Source of the DNA: Alphaproteobacteria bacterium
GTDB lineage: Bacteria > Pseudomonadota > Alphaproteobacteria > Ferrovibrionales > Ferrovibrionaceae
Reading direction: 5' to 3'
NCBI GenBank assembly: GCA_947473805.1
Contig: CANJGB010000012.1
Coordinates: forward strand, 1 to 64,000
DNA length: 64,000 nt
Below, piece after piece: positions 7,387 to 16,122 of the stretch (position 1 is the stretch's first letter; each line of letters starts with the position of its first letter). The notes beneath the pieces are model-generated. The model was not told the origin of the DNA and made no database searches. It saw only the letters and a list, made by a program, of their open reading frames with translations. Position numbers and translations under genes: made by a program.

Positions 7387-8874
7387 CTAGAACGCGTACG
7401 TCATGATGATCTGGCCCAGCCAGATGGTGCGATCGTTCGCATCGGTCGCGCCCAGCGCCTGCTTCTGGCCGTTGCCAGGCCGGCCCATGGCCAGCGTGGG
7501 CGCCAGCGCGACGCCCGGCACGGGCGTCGTCCAGGTCGCATAGAGGTCGACCTCGTCCATCAGGTGCTTCGATGTCGCGCCGGCTTGCGTCGGCTTGTCG
7601 AAGTCGTGGCGGAAATAGGCCAGCCCTACTTTCAACACCTCGTTCAGCGGCTCGACTTCGAAACCGACATAGTGGCTGTTCAGGTTAGTGTTCGCGCCCA
7701 CGTACTGGCTGTAGATCTGTCCCTGCGTCCAGGTCGTCCCGCCACGCGGGCCGGCATCCGAATACAGCGGGTCCCACGAACGATCCACCGTGTCGGTGCC
7801 GTTGCTGTCGCCACTGAAGTGCGCGTAGCGCCAGGTGACCATCGGCTTCCACGGCAGGGCCGAGAATGTGTATTGCGGCTGCACGTACCAGGCACCGGCG
7901 CGCACCGTGCCGCCGTTCGATCCAGCGGTGTTGCGCTGGCGCGCCCACTCGCCGTACAGCGCCAGGTCTTCCAGGCCGGGAATGAAGCTGCCGCCGGCCC
8001 GCAGGCTATAGGACTGCAGCCCATCGCGATTGGCCGTAGCTACACCGCCGCCCTGGCTGCCAGTGAACGAAAAGTCGTGGTCGGCGTCATAGACCTTGAT
8101 GTAGGTCACGCCGACCGACCATTTCCGTTTGGCATAGTCGAACCGTCCCTCGTCGTTTTCCGACGACTGGAACCATTCGACATTCGCGCCGTACATTTTG
8201 GTCGCCGGATTGTCGGCGGCACGCATGCGCTTCTGATCGACGCCGGATTCGAGATGGAACAGGTCGGCGCGCACCGGTTCGGTATTGAGCTTGAGGATTG
8301 CCGTCCGTTCGAACGTGTTGCGTGGGCCCAGGTAATAGGCGGCGCGCCCACCTCCATCCAGCGTACCGTTGGTCAGCAGGAAGCCGTCGCCGACGGTGAA
8401 TTCCTGGTTTCCGACGGAAATATCCAGCGCGTTCGGCGCGACGACGTCACCGAACAGAAGGCCCGAGCGCCAGCCGACATACAGGTCGTTAAGCGCCAGA
8501 TATTCCGGCTGGTCCGATGTGGTCGAGGTCGCGCCAGCCTCGCCTGCGCCACGCGTCGCAGTCGCGACGACCGAGGCCTTGCCATAGGCTTCGCCGGCGT
8601 TGGTGTCCTGCCATTCGAAGCCGACCGTCGGCTTGACGAAGCCCTCCATCCACTGCCGCCCGCCCGCCCGTTCGCGGCTGCGGCTTGTCGTGCCGATGCC
8701 GTGCTGGGCGTTCTGTACCGACTGGAAACTGGTGGCGGTATCGACAGTGAAGGTGAAGTCGACCGGGCCCAGGCTGAACGGCAGGCCGCGCTCTTCATCG
8801 GCATGGGCAGGAAGGGCGACAAGCAGGACAAGTCCGGCGATTTTGGCGCGGTAACGCGGCACGACTTCCCTCAT
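7387..8874 (-). CDS. Outer-membrane porin, alginate-export (AlgE-like) type
   Basis: A 495-residue beta-barrel protein. It has a signal peptide (KIAGLVLLVALPAHA, cleavage before DEERG), alternating amphipathic strands throughout (for example TWRYAHFSGDSNG, HYVGFEVEPLNEVLKVGLAYFRHDF) and a C-terminal aromatic residue (GQIIMTYAF) typical of BAM-assembled proteins. The strand pattern and length match the alginate-export-like barrel family; the real solute is unknown. The ATG at 8874 is listed, but the GTG five codons on (8862) has a better AGGGAA site and still leaves a full signal peptide. It diverges from a secreted protein over a Fur-box-like element. Confidence 0.8.
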   Translation of the reverse strand: MREVVPRYRAKIAGLVLLVALPAHADEERGLPFSLGPVDFTFTVDTATSFQSVQNAQHGIGTTSRSRERAGGRQWMEGFVKPTVGFEWQDTNAGEAYGKASVVATATRGAGEAGATSTTSDQPEYLALNDLYVGWRSGLLFGDVVAPNALDISVGNQEFTVGDGFLLTNGTLDGGGRAAYYLGPRNTFERTAILKLNTEPVRADLFHLESGVDQKRMRAADNPATKMYGANVEWFQSSENDEGRFDYAKRKWSVGVTYIKVYDADHDFSFTGSQGGGVATANRDGLQSYSLRAGGSFIPGLEDLALYGEWARQRNTAGSNGGTVRAGAWYVQPQYTFSALPWKPMVTWRYAHFSGDSNGTDTVDRSWDPLYSDAGPRGGTTWTQGQIYSQYVGANTNLNSHYVGFEVEPLNEVLKVGLAYFRHDFDKPTQAGATSKHLMDEVDLYATWTTPVPGVALAPTLAMGRPGNGQKQALGATDANDRTIWLGQIIMTYAF

Positions 8875-8888
8875 CTTGTCAGGATTTA

Positions 8889-8913
8889 ATTGCGATCTAT
8901 TCTCATAAGCAAT
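8889..8913. promoter_or_regulatory. Possible Fur-box-like inverted repeat
   Basis: ATTGC (8889-8893) and GCAAT (8909-8913) flank 15 bases. On the minus strand the centre reads TTATGAGAATAGATCGC, sharing the ATGAGAAT core common in Fur boxes. It lies between the divergent porin and secreted-protein genes, where it could control both. The match is partial, so this is a suggestion. Confidence 0.35.
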
Positions 8914-8967
8914 AAGGTCTCGCGCGTCCTTGACTCCGAAACGAGCCGCAACCCGCGAGGAAAGCCC

Positions 8968-9582
8968 ATGCTTCGCCGTACCTTAATCCAGTTCAGCGCG
9001 CTGGCCTTTGCTTTTGCCGCGCCGGCGTGGGCCCAGTCGGGCCAGGGCACGGCGTCGGGCGGCGTCAGCAGCCAGGACTGTTCCAGCATGCACACCACCC
9101 TTCAGCAGGGTGACAATGCGCAGACCGTCGGCAACGGGTCGGCCAAATCCGGCGGCGGCTTTGCGGACGGTTACACCGACAATGACCAGTTGCGGTCCGC
9201 CACCTCGGGCACGGGGCAGTATGTGGAGAATGGTGTTCCGCTCCTCGGCGTCAGCGGGGGTGGCGGCAACGGCAGTTACGACTTCACCCTTTCGATAAAT
9301 TTTGGCGCGCGAGCGATCAGCGGCGCGTTCAACAACACTAATGTTTTCAGTGGGCTGAATGCAGTGCTCAGTGCTGGCCTGCCGGTGTCTCAGGGATATG
9401 CCAGCAATACCGGCCCGGTCTTCGTTACCAACACGATCCCGTGCATCATCGGCGGGTCTTGCACCGGCTCGGTCGCGCTGTTCAACAGCGGAGGCAAGCT
9501 GGCCAGCGAGGCCTCCCACAGCCTCAGCGTAACCAACGGCGGCGCCCCCTCGGTCGGTGGTAGCGTGGCCCAGAAGCAGTAG
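8968..9582 (+). CDS. Unrecognised secreted protein
   Basis: A 204-residue protein I do not recognise. It has a clear signal peptide (LRRTLIQFSALAFAFAAPAWA, cleavage before QSGQG). The mature part is rich in Gly, Ser, Asn and Thr, with three Cys (DCSS, PCII, SCTG) and a middle strand-like section YDFTLSINFGARAISGAFNN, and it ends in a low-complexity VGGSVAQKQ tail. The composition suggests an extracytoplasmic beta-rich protein. The start is chosen for the GCGAGG site upstream and the intact signal sequence. It diverges from the porin gene and may share its control. No function is proposed. Confidence 0.75.
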   Translation: MLRRTLIQFSALAFAFAAPAWAQSGQGTASGGVSSQDCSSMHTTLQQGDNAQTVGNGSAKSGGGFADGYTDNDQLRSATSGTGQYVENGVPLLGVSGGGGNGSYDFTLSINFGARAISGAFNNTNVFSGLNAVLSAGLPVSQGYASNTGPVFVTNTIPCIIGGSCTGSVALFNSGGKLASEASHSLSVTNGGAPSVGGSVAQKQ

Positions 9583-9631
9583 CTAGTTCAGCGCGCCGCT
9601 GGGTCCTCGCTCCGCCTGCTTAGGCACGGTG

Positions 9632-10612
9632 CTACGAATACAGGCCCAGCAGTCGCGCCCGCTGTCTCAGCAGGCCGATGACGATGTCCGCCGCGGGTGT
9701 CGGCACATTGGCGGCCCGGGCAAAGTCCTGAACGGCGACCAGTTGGCCATCCAGTTCCATCGGCCGCCCGGCCTCGAGGTCCTGCAGCATCGAGGCGCGA
9801 TGCGGTCCTGCCTGTGCCGTCTGGGTCAGCCGTTCCTCGACGTCGAGGTCCAGTTTCACGCCATAGGCAGCGGCGACCGCCATGCACTCGGCGAACAGCT
9901 GGCGATAAATCGGAACCAGATCCGGACTGGTCGAGAACTGCTCCGCCGTCGATCCCGTCAGGCTCGACAGCGGCGAGCCCGCGAAGTTTCCCACCAGCTT
10001 CAGCCATACCTCGCGCCTGATGTCAGTCGAGACCGGCGCCTCGATACCGGCCTGGCTCATGACCTCGGCTATGGCTTTGAGGCGCGGCGAGATGCTGTTG
10101 TCCGTTTCGCCCAGGGCATAGCGGTTCACGGCGGTGAGGTTGTGGACCAGGCCCGGCTCCGGCACAGCGTTGGCCGAGAGCACGACGCACCCGATGGTGC
10201 GGTCGACGCCGACCTTGTCCCACAGCACGCCGCCGGGATCGAGCCGCGCCAGCCGCCGGTCGCGCGCCGGTCCTGTGTGATGGTGGAAGTACCACCACGG
10301 AATACCGTTGATCGCATAGACGACAGGCGTGTCCGCGCGCAGCAGGGGCTGAATGGAATTCGCGATGGCCGGCAGACCATGTGCCTTCACCGCGGCGATT
10401 ACCACGTCCTGCGGCCCGAGATCGGGAGGATTGTCAGACGCCGCGACCTTCACGGTGAACTCGCCCGCCGGCCCCTTGAAGCGCAGGCCGCCCGTACGGA
10501 TGGCGTCAAGGTGCCTCCCACGCACGACGACCGATACGTCTGCACCCGCTCGCGCCAGCCGTGCCGCCAGATGCCCGCCGATCGCCCCGGCGCCATAGAC
10601 GCAGATCTTCAT
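9632..10612 (-). CDS. Ketopantoate reductase family protein (ApbA/PanE-like)
   Basis: A 326-residue NADPH-dependent 2-oxoacid reductase-like protein. MKICVYGAGAIGGHLAARL is the Rossmann GxGxxG motif, followed by the family's KAHGLPAIANSIQPLL (Lys of the NADPH/substrate site region) and a C-terminal all-alpha domain with VWLKLVGNFAGSPLSSL (Lys and Asn of the active site) and LDVEERL. Ketopantoate to pantoate is one possible reaction, but this family has many paralogues acting on other 2-oxoacids, and no pantothenate genes are nearby. The GTP-free longer frame to 10633 is rejected because the Rossmann motif begins at MKICV. Confidence 0.85.
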   Translation of the reverse strand: MKICVYGAGAIGGHLAARLARAGADVSVVVRGRHLDAIRTGGLRFKGPAGEFTVKVAASDNPPDLGPQDVVIAAVKAHGLPAIANSIQPLLRADTPVVYAINGIPWWYFHHHTGPARDRRLARLDPGGVLWDKVGVDRTIGCVVLSANAVPEPGLVHNLTAVNRYALGETDNSISPRLKAIAEVMSQAGIEAPVSTDIRREVWLKLVGNFAGSPLSSLTGSTAEQFSTSPDLVPIYRQLFAECMAVAAAYGVKLDLDVEERLTQTAQAGPHRASMLQDLEAGRPMELDGQLVAVQDFARAANVPTPAADIVIGLLRQRARLLGLYS

Positions 10613-10630
10613 GGCGTTTCCTGTCAGCCC

Positions 10631-10662
10631 CAAAAAGACATGGCCCGGATAACCCGGGCCAT
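10631..10662 (-). terminator. Rho-independent terminator (minus strand)
   Basis: ATGGCCCGG and CCGGGCCAT form a strong stem around a 5-base loop; read on the minus strand it is followed by TCTTTTT. It is placed to end the acid phosphatase transcript (gene 10720-11565). Confidence 0.7.
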
Positions 10663-10676
10663 GCGCAAGCCTATTT

Positions 10677-10706
10677 CGTCATGGCCGTGTTGTCACGACC
10701 ATGACG
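10677..10706. repeat. Inverted repeat (hairpin)
   Basis: CGTCATGG (10677-10684) and CCATGACG (10699-10706), with CGTG/CACG pairing inside, give a near-perfect stem-loop. It stands next to the terminator below the acid phosphatase gene and may stabilise the 3' end of that transcript. Confidence 0.6.
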
Positions 10707-10719
10707 CTAGAGGAAAATC

Positions 10720-11565
10720 TTACTTGCCGTTCCAGGGCTTCAGCGTCGCGCGCTTCGCCTTGCGCCGGTCATCTTCCGACATCTTGAAGTCGTGCTTGAA
10801 CGGCGCGGATTCGAACGATCCGTATTGCGGATTGGCGATCATGATCCAGTCCTTGCCGAAGTGCCACTTGTTGGCCTCGTACGACGCCATCCGCTGTTCC
10901 TCGGTGCCGCGATAGTCGTCGGTGAAGTCGCCGTAATTGTCGCCGAGCAGCAGCAGGACGCGGTAATCCTTCGCGATATAGGCGCGGCGCGTGCTCTTGG
11001 CCGACGTCCAGTCGGGCTTCTCGCGCGACGTCAGAACCGTGTCGATGACCGGATCGACCGGAAAGCCGAGTGCGGCCATGTTCTTGCGCGTACCCGGTTC
11101 TTCTTCCGCGGTGCGGTTGGTGACGTAGAAAATCTTCACGCCCTTGGACTCGGCGTATTTCAGGAATTCGACCGCGCCGGGGATCGCCAGCGACGTGCCG
11201 GAATTGACGAAGGCGGTCCAGCTCTTCGGGTCGAACTCGTTGTTGCCCACTGCCTGCCATGCCTGGTAGGGCGAATTGTCCATCAGGGTTTCATCCACGT
11301 CGGCGATGATCGCCGGCGGCAGGTTGTGATAGGCGTTGGTCTGCTCCACCGGAGCCGCAGTCCAGCCGGTGTCGTGCAGCGCTTCGTCCAGGCGCAGCTT
11401 CGCCAGCGTGAAGGCCGTCAGGGCGTTGCCCTTGAACTCGACCGACTTCTGCGTCCACAGCACGGCATTCAGCATGTCGTTCTGCGGCGCCGGCTGGGCC
11501 AGGGCCGGGGCGGCGAGACAGGCGGATAGCGCAAAGGCGGCAAGCAGGCTGTGCTGGTATCGCAT
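10720..11565 (-). CDS. Class C acid phosphatase, lipoprotein e(P4) / 5'-nucleotidase family
   Basis: A 281-residue exported HAD-fold phosphatase. The signal region LAAFALSACLAAPALAQP contains a possible lipobox (LSAC), so it is either an outer-membrane lipoprotein like e(P4) or cleaved after ALA. The four HAD motifs are visible: IIADVDETLMDN (nucleophile Asp), FYVTNRTAEEE, a Lys in KPDWTSAKSTRR, and LLLGDNYGDFTDDY. Relatives dephosphorylate nucleotides and other phosphomonoesters in the periplasm. That fits the nucleoside import operon next door: nucleotides would be stripped to nucleosides for uptake (inference). The start MRYQHS gives the full signal peptide. Confidence 0.9.
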   Translation of the reverse strand: MRYQHSLLAAFALSACLAAPALAQPAPQNDMLNAVLWTQKSVEFKGNALTAFTLAKLRLDEALHDTGWTAAPVEQTNAYHNLPPAIIADVDETLMDNSPYQAWQAVGNNEFDPKSWTAFVNSGTSLAIPGAVEFLKYAESKGVKIFYVTNRTAEEEPGTRKNMAALGFPVDPVIDTVLTSREKPDWTSAKSTRRAYIAKDYRVLLLLGDNYGDFTDDYRGTEEQRMASYEANKWHFGKDWIMIANPQYGSFESAPFKHDFKMSEDDRRKAKRATLKPWNGK

Positions 11566-11606
11566 GGTGTGTCCCCGTTGATGCGCCGGAAGGGCGTCAT
11601 AAAACT

Positions 11607-11637
11607 GAAAAAAATGGTACGGGCGGCTTCGCCCGCT
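11607..11637 (-). terminator. Probable terminator of the deo operon (minus strand)
   Basis: CGGGCG (11620-11625), a GCTT loop and CGCCCG (11630-11635) form a short stem. On the minus strand a T-run (complement of the A-run 11608-11614) follows after about five bases. It lies just past the deoB stop. Confidence 0.5.
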
Positions 11638-11672
11638 TGTCTACGGAAAACCGGGTAAAGGGAATTTCTGCC

Positions 11673-12845
11673 TCAGGTCGCCGCGTCTATAAACGATTGC
11701 CCCAGCGGCAGCGGCGGAATGGCCAGGTGGGTGGCCAGGCTCTGCCCGATATCCATGAAGCCGTCGCGCCGGCCGGGCGGGGTGCGCGGCGCGGCGGGGC
11801 CGAAAGCGATGACCGGCACGTTTTCGCGGGTATGGTCGCTGCCCGGCCAGGTGGGGTCGCAGCCATGGTCGGCGCTGAGAATCGCCAGGTCGCCCGGGCG
11901 CAGCAGTGCCTCCAGTTCGGGCAGGCGCGCATCGAAGGCTTCCAGGGCCGCTGCATAGCCGGCTATGCCGCGCCGGTGGCCATACAGCGTGTCGAAATCG
12001 ACGAAATTGGTGAAGACCAGCGCGCCGTCTGGCGCGGTGCGCGCCGCTTCAAGCGTGGCATCGAACAGGGCCGCATTGCCATCGGCCTTTACGATGCGGC
12101 CGGTGCCCTGGTGGGCGAAGATGTCGCCGACCTTGCCGATGGAAATCACCCCGCGTCCCGCGCGGGCGAGATGGTCGAGCAGCGTCGGCTCTGGTGGCGG
12201 CGTGGCCAGATCGCGCCGGTTGCCGGTGCGGCGGAAACTGCCCGGCGCGCCGACAAACGGCCGCGCGATCACCCGGCCAATGACATAGGAATCGACCAGC
12301 TCGCGCGCGATGTCGCACAGGTCGTACAGCCGCTGCAGGCCAAAACTTTCTTCGTGCGCCGCAATCTGGAACACACTGTCGGCGGAGGTATAAACAATCG
12401 GCTTCCCGGTCGCGACGTGTTCGGCGCCCAGTTCGTCGATGATCGTGGTGCCCGAAGCGTGGCAATTGCCCAACAGGCCGGGCAGCCGGCCACGCTCGAT
12501 CAGCGCGTCGGTCAGTTCGCGCGGGAAGCTCGGAAAATCAGGTGGGAAATAGCCCCACTCGGTCAGCACCGGCACGCCGGTCATCTCCCAATGGCCGCTC
12601 GGCGTGTCCTTGCCGCGACTATGTTCGATGGCATAGCCCCAGGCGCCCGTCGCATCGCCAACCGGCTGACCGGTACTTGCGCGCCAGGCGGCCAGCAGGC
12701 CCAGCCGCTCCAGGTTCGGCAGGTGCGGATGTGCTGATGCGATGATGTGGCCCAGCGTATCGCTGCCGGTATCGCCAAAGCGCGCGGCGTCCGGCGCGCC
12801 GCCGATCCCCAGCGAGTCCGTGACCAGCAGGAAGGCGCGGCTCAT
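11673..12845 (-). CDS. deoB: Phosphopentomutase
   Basis: A 390-residue metal-dependent mutase of the alkaline-phosphatase superfamily that converts (deoxy)ribose-1-phosphate to the 5-phosphate. Seen: [12 protein letters not shown] near the N-terminus (first metal Asp), [10 protein letters not shown], the metal site [10 protein letters not shown] and the C-terminal [19 protein letters not shown] (Asp-His and the nucleophile region). Length is close to E. coli DeoB (407). Its ATG overlaps the deoA stop by four bases. It is the last gene of the operon and links the phosphorylases to DeoC. Confidence 0.95.
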   Translation of the reverse strand: MSRAFLLVTDSLGIGGAPDAARFGDTGSDTLGHIIASAHPHLPNLERLGLLAAWRASTGQPVGDATGAWGYAIEHSRGKDTPSGHWEMTGVPVLTEWGYFPPDFPSFPRELTDALIERGRLPGLLGNCHASGTTIIDELGAEHVATGKPIVYTSADSVFQIAAHEESFGLQRLYDLCDIARELVDSYVIGRVIARPFVGAPGSFRRTGNRRDLATPPPEPTLLDHLARAGRGVISIGKVGDIFAHQGTGRIVKADGNAALFDATLEAARTAPDGALVFTNFVDFDTLYGHRRGIAGYAAALEAFDARLPELEALLRPGDLAILSADHGCDPTWPGSDHTRENVPVIAFGPAAPRTPPGRRDGFMDIGQSLATHLAIPPLPLGQSFIDAAT

Positions 12846-14167
12846 CGTGTTGGCCCGATGCGCTCAAGAACCGGCGGTGGCGCTGGCGATTGGGTATCCG
12901 CGATCTCGATGGCCGTCAGCAGTTCAGCACGGGCGCGCTCCGCGCCTTCTGTCGTGCGCGCATGAACGATCGCAACCGGCTCGCGGGTATCGACCAGATC
13001 GCCAATGACTTTCATCGCATCCAGACCCACCGCACCGTCGATGCGGTCCTCCGGCCGGCTGCGCCCGCCGCCAAGGCCCATGACGACAAGGCCGATGGCG
13101 CGGCAATCCATGCGTGCGATATGCCCGGCGCGTTGCGGGAAAACCGGCAGCGTGACCGGCGCGCGCTCCAGATAGACATCCGTCTTCTCCAGCAGGTCGG
13201 CCGGTCCGCCCAAAGCCGCCACCATGCGGCCGAACCGCTCCGCCGCCGCGCCTGACGCCACCGCACGCTCGACCGCCGCACGGGCTGTCCCGTCGTCTGC
13301 GGCCAGGCCGCCCAGTACCAGCAGCTCGGCGCTCAACGCGGTCGCCACCTCACGCAGGCGGGGTTCGGGCATCTCCCCTTTGAGATAGGACACGGCCTCG
13401 CGGACTTCCAGGGCATTGCCGGCGGTACGGCCCAGCACCTGGTCCATGTCGGTCAGCAGCGCCGAACAGCTCAAGCCCCCGTCATTCGCGACGGTCGCGA
13501 TGCTGCGCGCCAGGTCGCGGGCATCGTCGACCTTTGCCATGAAGGCGCCCGATCCAAACTTCACGTCCATGACCAGCGCGTCCAGTCCGGCGGCCAGCTT
13601 CTTCGACAGGATCGACGCGGTGATCAGCGCAATGCTTTCCACCGTCGCGGTCGTGTCGCGCACCGCATACAGGCGGCGATCGGCGGGCGCCAGGTCGGGC
13701 GTCTGCCCGATGATCGCGCAGCCCGCCTGCGCGACGGCCCGACCGAAGCGCGTAATGTCCGGCGCCACGTCATAGCCGGGAATGGTCTGCATCTTGTCCA
13801 GCGTGCCGCCGGTATGGCCCAGGCCGCGGCCCGAGATCATCGGCACGAATCCGCCGCAGGCCGCAATGATCGGCGCGATCATCAGGCTGGTCTTGTCGCC
13901 AACGCCGCCGGTGGAATGCTTGTCCAGCACCGGCCCCTTGAAGCCATGGCCGGACCAGTCGATCACCCGGCCCGACCTTGCCATGGCCTGGGTCAGGCGC
14001 ACGCGCTCCGGCATTGTCATGCCGCGAAAGAACACCGCCATGGCAAAGGCCGCAACCTGCCCGTCGGTCATCGTGCCGTCGGTAATGCCGCGCACGACGA
14101 AATCGATCTCGTCCGGCGTCAGCTCCGCGCCGTCGCGTTTGTGGCGGATGACTTCCTGCGGAAACAT
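12842..14167 (-). CDS. deoA: Thymidine phosphorylase
   Basis: A 441-residue enzyme, the same length as E. coli DeoA, that splits thymidine (and other pyrimidine deoxynucleosides) with phosphate into base and deoxyribose-1-phosphate. The phosphate-binding signature [14 protein letters not shown] is intact, with the alpha-domain start [20 protein letters not shown] and the [16 protein letters not shown] segment. The start is ATG at 14167, which shares one base with the deoC stop (TGATG); a longer frame adds unrelated residues from the deoC region. It is coupled to deoC upstream and deoB downstream. Confidence 0.96.
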   Translation of the reverse strand: MFPQEVIRHKRDGAELTPDEIDFVVRGITDGTMTDGQVAAFAMAVFFRGMTMPERVRLTQAMARSGRVIDWSGHGFKGPVLDKHSTGGVGDKTSLMIAPIIAACGGFVPMISGRGLGHTGGTLDKMQTIPGYDVAPDITRFGRAVAQAGCAIIGQTPDLAPADRRLYAVRDTTATVESIALITASILSKKLAAGLDALVMDVKFGSGAFMAKVDDARDLARSIATVANDGGLSCSALLTDMDQVLGRTAGNALEVREAVSYLKGEMPEPRLREVATALSAELLVLGGLAADDGTARAAVERAVASGAAAERFGRMVAALGGPADLLEKTDVYLERAPVTLPVFPQRAGHIARMDCRAIGLVVMGLGGGRSRPEDRIDGAVGLDAMKVIGDLVDTREPVAIVHARTTEGAERARAELLTAIEIADTQSPAPPPVLERIGPTR

Positions 14168-14916
14168 CAATAGGCCGACTTGCCCGCGCCGGTCGGCCCG
14201 CCCAGATGCCCCAGCAGATCGTCGAGCAGTCCCGACGCGCCGATGCGGAAATGCGCCGCTGTCGCCCAACCGGCGCCCAATATGCCTTCCGCCAGCGCCA
14301 CATAGCCTTGCGCCTGTTCCAGCGTGCGCACGCCGCCGGCCGCCTTGAACGCGCCGCCGCCATGGTTACGGATCGTCTCCAGCATGATCTTCGCGGCCTC
14401 CGGCGTTGCGGCAGGCTGCCTTTTCCCCGTCGAGGTTTTGATGAAATCCGCGCCGGCCTCCAGCGCCAGCCGGCTGGCCGCGGCGATCTGGTCCGGCGTC
14501 AGCGTGCCGGTCTCGAGGATCACCTTCAGCGTCTTGCCGTTGCACGCGGCGCGACAGGCGGCGACCAGCGCACGCGCCACGTCAACGTTGCCAGCGGCGA
14601 AGGCGGCATAGGGCAGCACGGTGTCGATCTCGTCGGCGCCGGCTGCCACATACGTGCGGGCTTCCTCGGCCGCCGCTGTCACATCGGTGCCGCCGTGCGG
14701 AAAGTTCACCACCGTCGCAACCTTGATGCCCGTGCCGTCCAACGCGCTTTTGCATTGCGCGACAAAACGGCCATAGACACAGACGGCGGCCACATTGCCG
14801 AACGGCGTCGCCGCCTTGGCGCACAACGCCGCGATCTTCGCCTCGGTGTCATTTTCTTCCAAGCTGGTCAGGTCCAGCAAGCCGATAATGCGCTTCGCCG
14901 CCGCCGCTTCATCCAC
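14167..14916 (-). CDS. deoC: Deoxyribose-phosphate aldolase
   Basis: A 249-residue class I aldolase that cleaves 2-deoxyribose-5-phosphate into acetaldehyde and glyceraldehyde-3-phosphate. The Schiff-base Lys is in DFIKTSTGK, the second catalytic Lys in LKVILETGTL, and the phosphate-binding loop in FKAAGGVRTLEQA. The start is GTG at 14916, overlapping the end of the purine nucleoside phosphorylase gene by eight bases. It feeds nucleoside sugars into glycolysis; no acetaldehyde dehydrogenase is adjacent. Confidence 0.95.
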   Translation of the reverse strand: MDEAAAAKRIIGLLDLTSLEENDTEAKIAALCAKAATPFGNVAAVCVYGRFVAQCKSALDGTGIKVATVVNFPHGGTDVTAAAEEARTYVAAGADEIDTVLPYAAFAAGNVDVARALVAACRAACNGKTLKVILETGTLTPDQIAAASRLALEAGADFIKTSTGKRQPAATPEAAKIMLETIRNHGGGAFKAAGGVRTLEQAQGYVALAEGILGAGWATAAHFRIGASGLLDDLLGHLGGPTGAGKSAY

Positions 14917-15730
14917 GGGCGTAGTCCTCCAGGAAGGCGGTAATCAGCCGGCCGGCATCGCCGGCGGCAGAGGTGGCCGCCGCCAGCGTCTGCTCATGGC
15001 CATGCGCGCCGCCCAGGCCGGCGGCGAGATTGGTCACCACCGACATGGCGGCGACGCGCAGGCCGCAATGGCGCGCGACGATCACTTCCGGCACCGTCGA
15101 CATGCCGACCGCGTCGGCGCCCAGTCGCGCAAAGGCGCGAATCTCCGCCGGCGTTTCGAAGCTTGGCCCCAGGCAGCCGAGATAGACGCCTTCCTTCAGG
15201 CCGATGCCGAGGCGCTTGGCCGCATCGCGCAGCACATCCTGGAAGGCCGCGTCATAGGCGCCCTCCATCGAGGGGAACTGATCGCCATAGGCCGGGTCAT
15301 TCGGCCCGGCCAGCGGGTTTCCCGGCAGCAGGTTGATATGATCCGTCACCATCATCAGCGTGCCGGGCGGCAGGTCGAGGCGCAGGCCGCCGGCCGCATT
15401 GGTGAAGAACGCCGCCGCGCAGCCGAGCCGCTTCAGTAGCCGCACGAAAATCTTGATGTCGGAATAGGGTCGCCCCTCGTACAGGTGCACGCGCCCTTGC
15501 ATCACCGCGACCGGCACGCCGCCCAACGTGCCCAGCACCAGCCGGCCCGCATGCCCCACCACGCCGCTGACCGGAAAGCCCGACAGGTCGCCATAGGGGA
15601 TGACCGTCGCATCTGTGACAAGGTCGGCAATGCCGCCCAGGCCCGAACCCAGGACGATGCCGACGCGTGGCGTGAAGCCGGGCTTGCGGGCGCGGGCGGC
15701 CGTCGCGGCCTGAAGGGCGATGTCACTCAT
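14909..15730 (-). CDS. Purine-nucleoside phosphorylase (trimeric type)
   Basis: A 273-residue enzyme that splits purine nucleosides with phosphate. Motifs of the trimeric PNP/MTAP family are clear: VGIVLGSGLGGIAD (phosphate site), VMQGRVHLYEG, FFTNAAGGLRLDLPPG (base site) and AVGMSTVPEVIVARH. The conserved Asn of the purine site is in MSVVTNLAAGL, which favours 6-oxopurine nucleosides such as guanosine and inosine. The start MSDIALQ lies on the ATGA overlap with cdd; a longer frame would run through cdd. Such genes are called punA, deoD or xapA in different species, so I give no symbol. Confidence 0.94.
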   Translation of the reverse strand: MSDIALQAATAARARKPGFTPRVGIVLGSGLGGIADLVTDATVIPYGDLSGFPVSGVVGHAGRLVLGTLGGVPVAVMQGRVHLYEGRPYSDIKIFVRLLKRLGCAAAFFTNAAGGLRLDLPPGTLMMVTDHINLLPGNPLAGPNDPAYGDQFPSMEGAYDAAFQDVLRDAAKRLGIGLKEGVYLGCLGPSFETPAEIRAFARLGADAVGMSTVPEVIVARHCGLRVAAMSVVTNLAAGLGGAHGHEQTLAAATSAAGDAGRLITAFLEDYARG

Positions 15731-16122
15731 AGACTGTGCGGCCCGAACGAGAGCGGCAGAAGTTCGCCGAGTGTCATGGTCTTGCGCAGCCCCTCCGGTC
15801 CGCACAGATGCACCGGCGTATCCGGCGGCGCGAACTCGCTTAAGCGTTGGCGACAACCGCCGCACGGCGTGCAGAGCGCGGCACCTTCCGCCACGACAAG
15901 AACCTCCGTGATGCGCCGCCCGCCCGCCGCCGCCATGGCACCAATGGCGGTGGCCTCGGCACACTGGCTTTGCGGATAGGCCGCGTTCTCCACGTTGCAG
16001 CCCGCGTGTAGCCTGCCGTCTTCGGAGCGGATGCAAGCGCCAACGCGGAAACGCGAATAGGGCGCGTAGGCATTCACCATGGCGGCGCGGGCCGAACTCA
16101 GCATGTCGTCAACGTTGCTCAT
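15727..16122 (-). CDS. cdd: Cytidine deaminase
   Basis: A 131-residue homotetramer-type enzyme converting (deoxy)cytidine to (deoxy)uridine. The zinc and catalytic motif is split in the usual way: SQCAEATAI (Cys ligand and proton-shuttling Glu) and PCGGCRQRL (two Cys ligands). YAPYSRFRVGA and CNVENAAYP form the substrate site. Both ends overlap neighbours by ATGA (permease upstream, phosphorylase downstream). It makes imported cytidine available to the phosphorylases. Confidence 0.96.
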   Translation of the reverse strand: MSNVDDMLSSARAAMVNAYAPYSRFRVGACIRSEDGRLHAGCNVENAAYPQSQCAEATAIGAMAAAGGRRITEVLVVAEGAALCTPCGGCRQRLSEFAPPDTPVHLCGPEGLRKTMTLGELLPLSFGPHSL

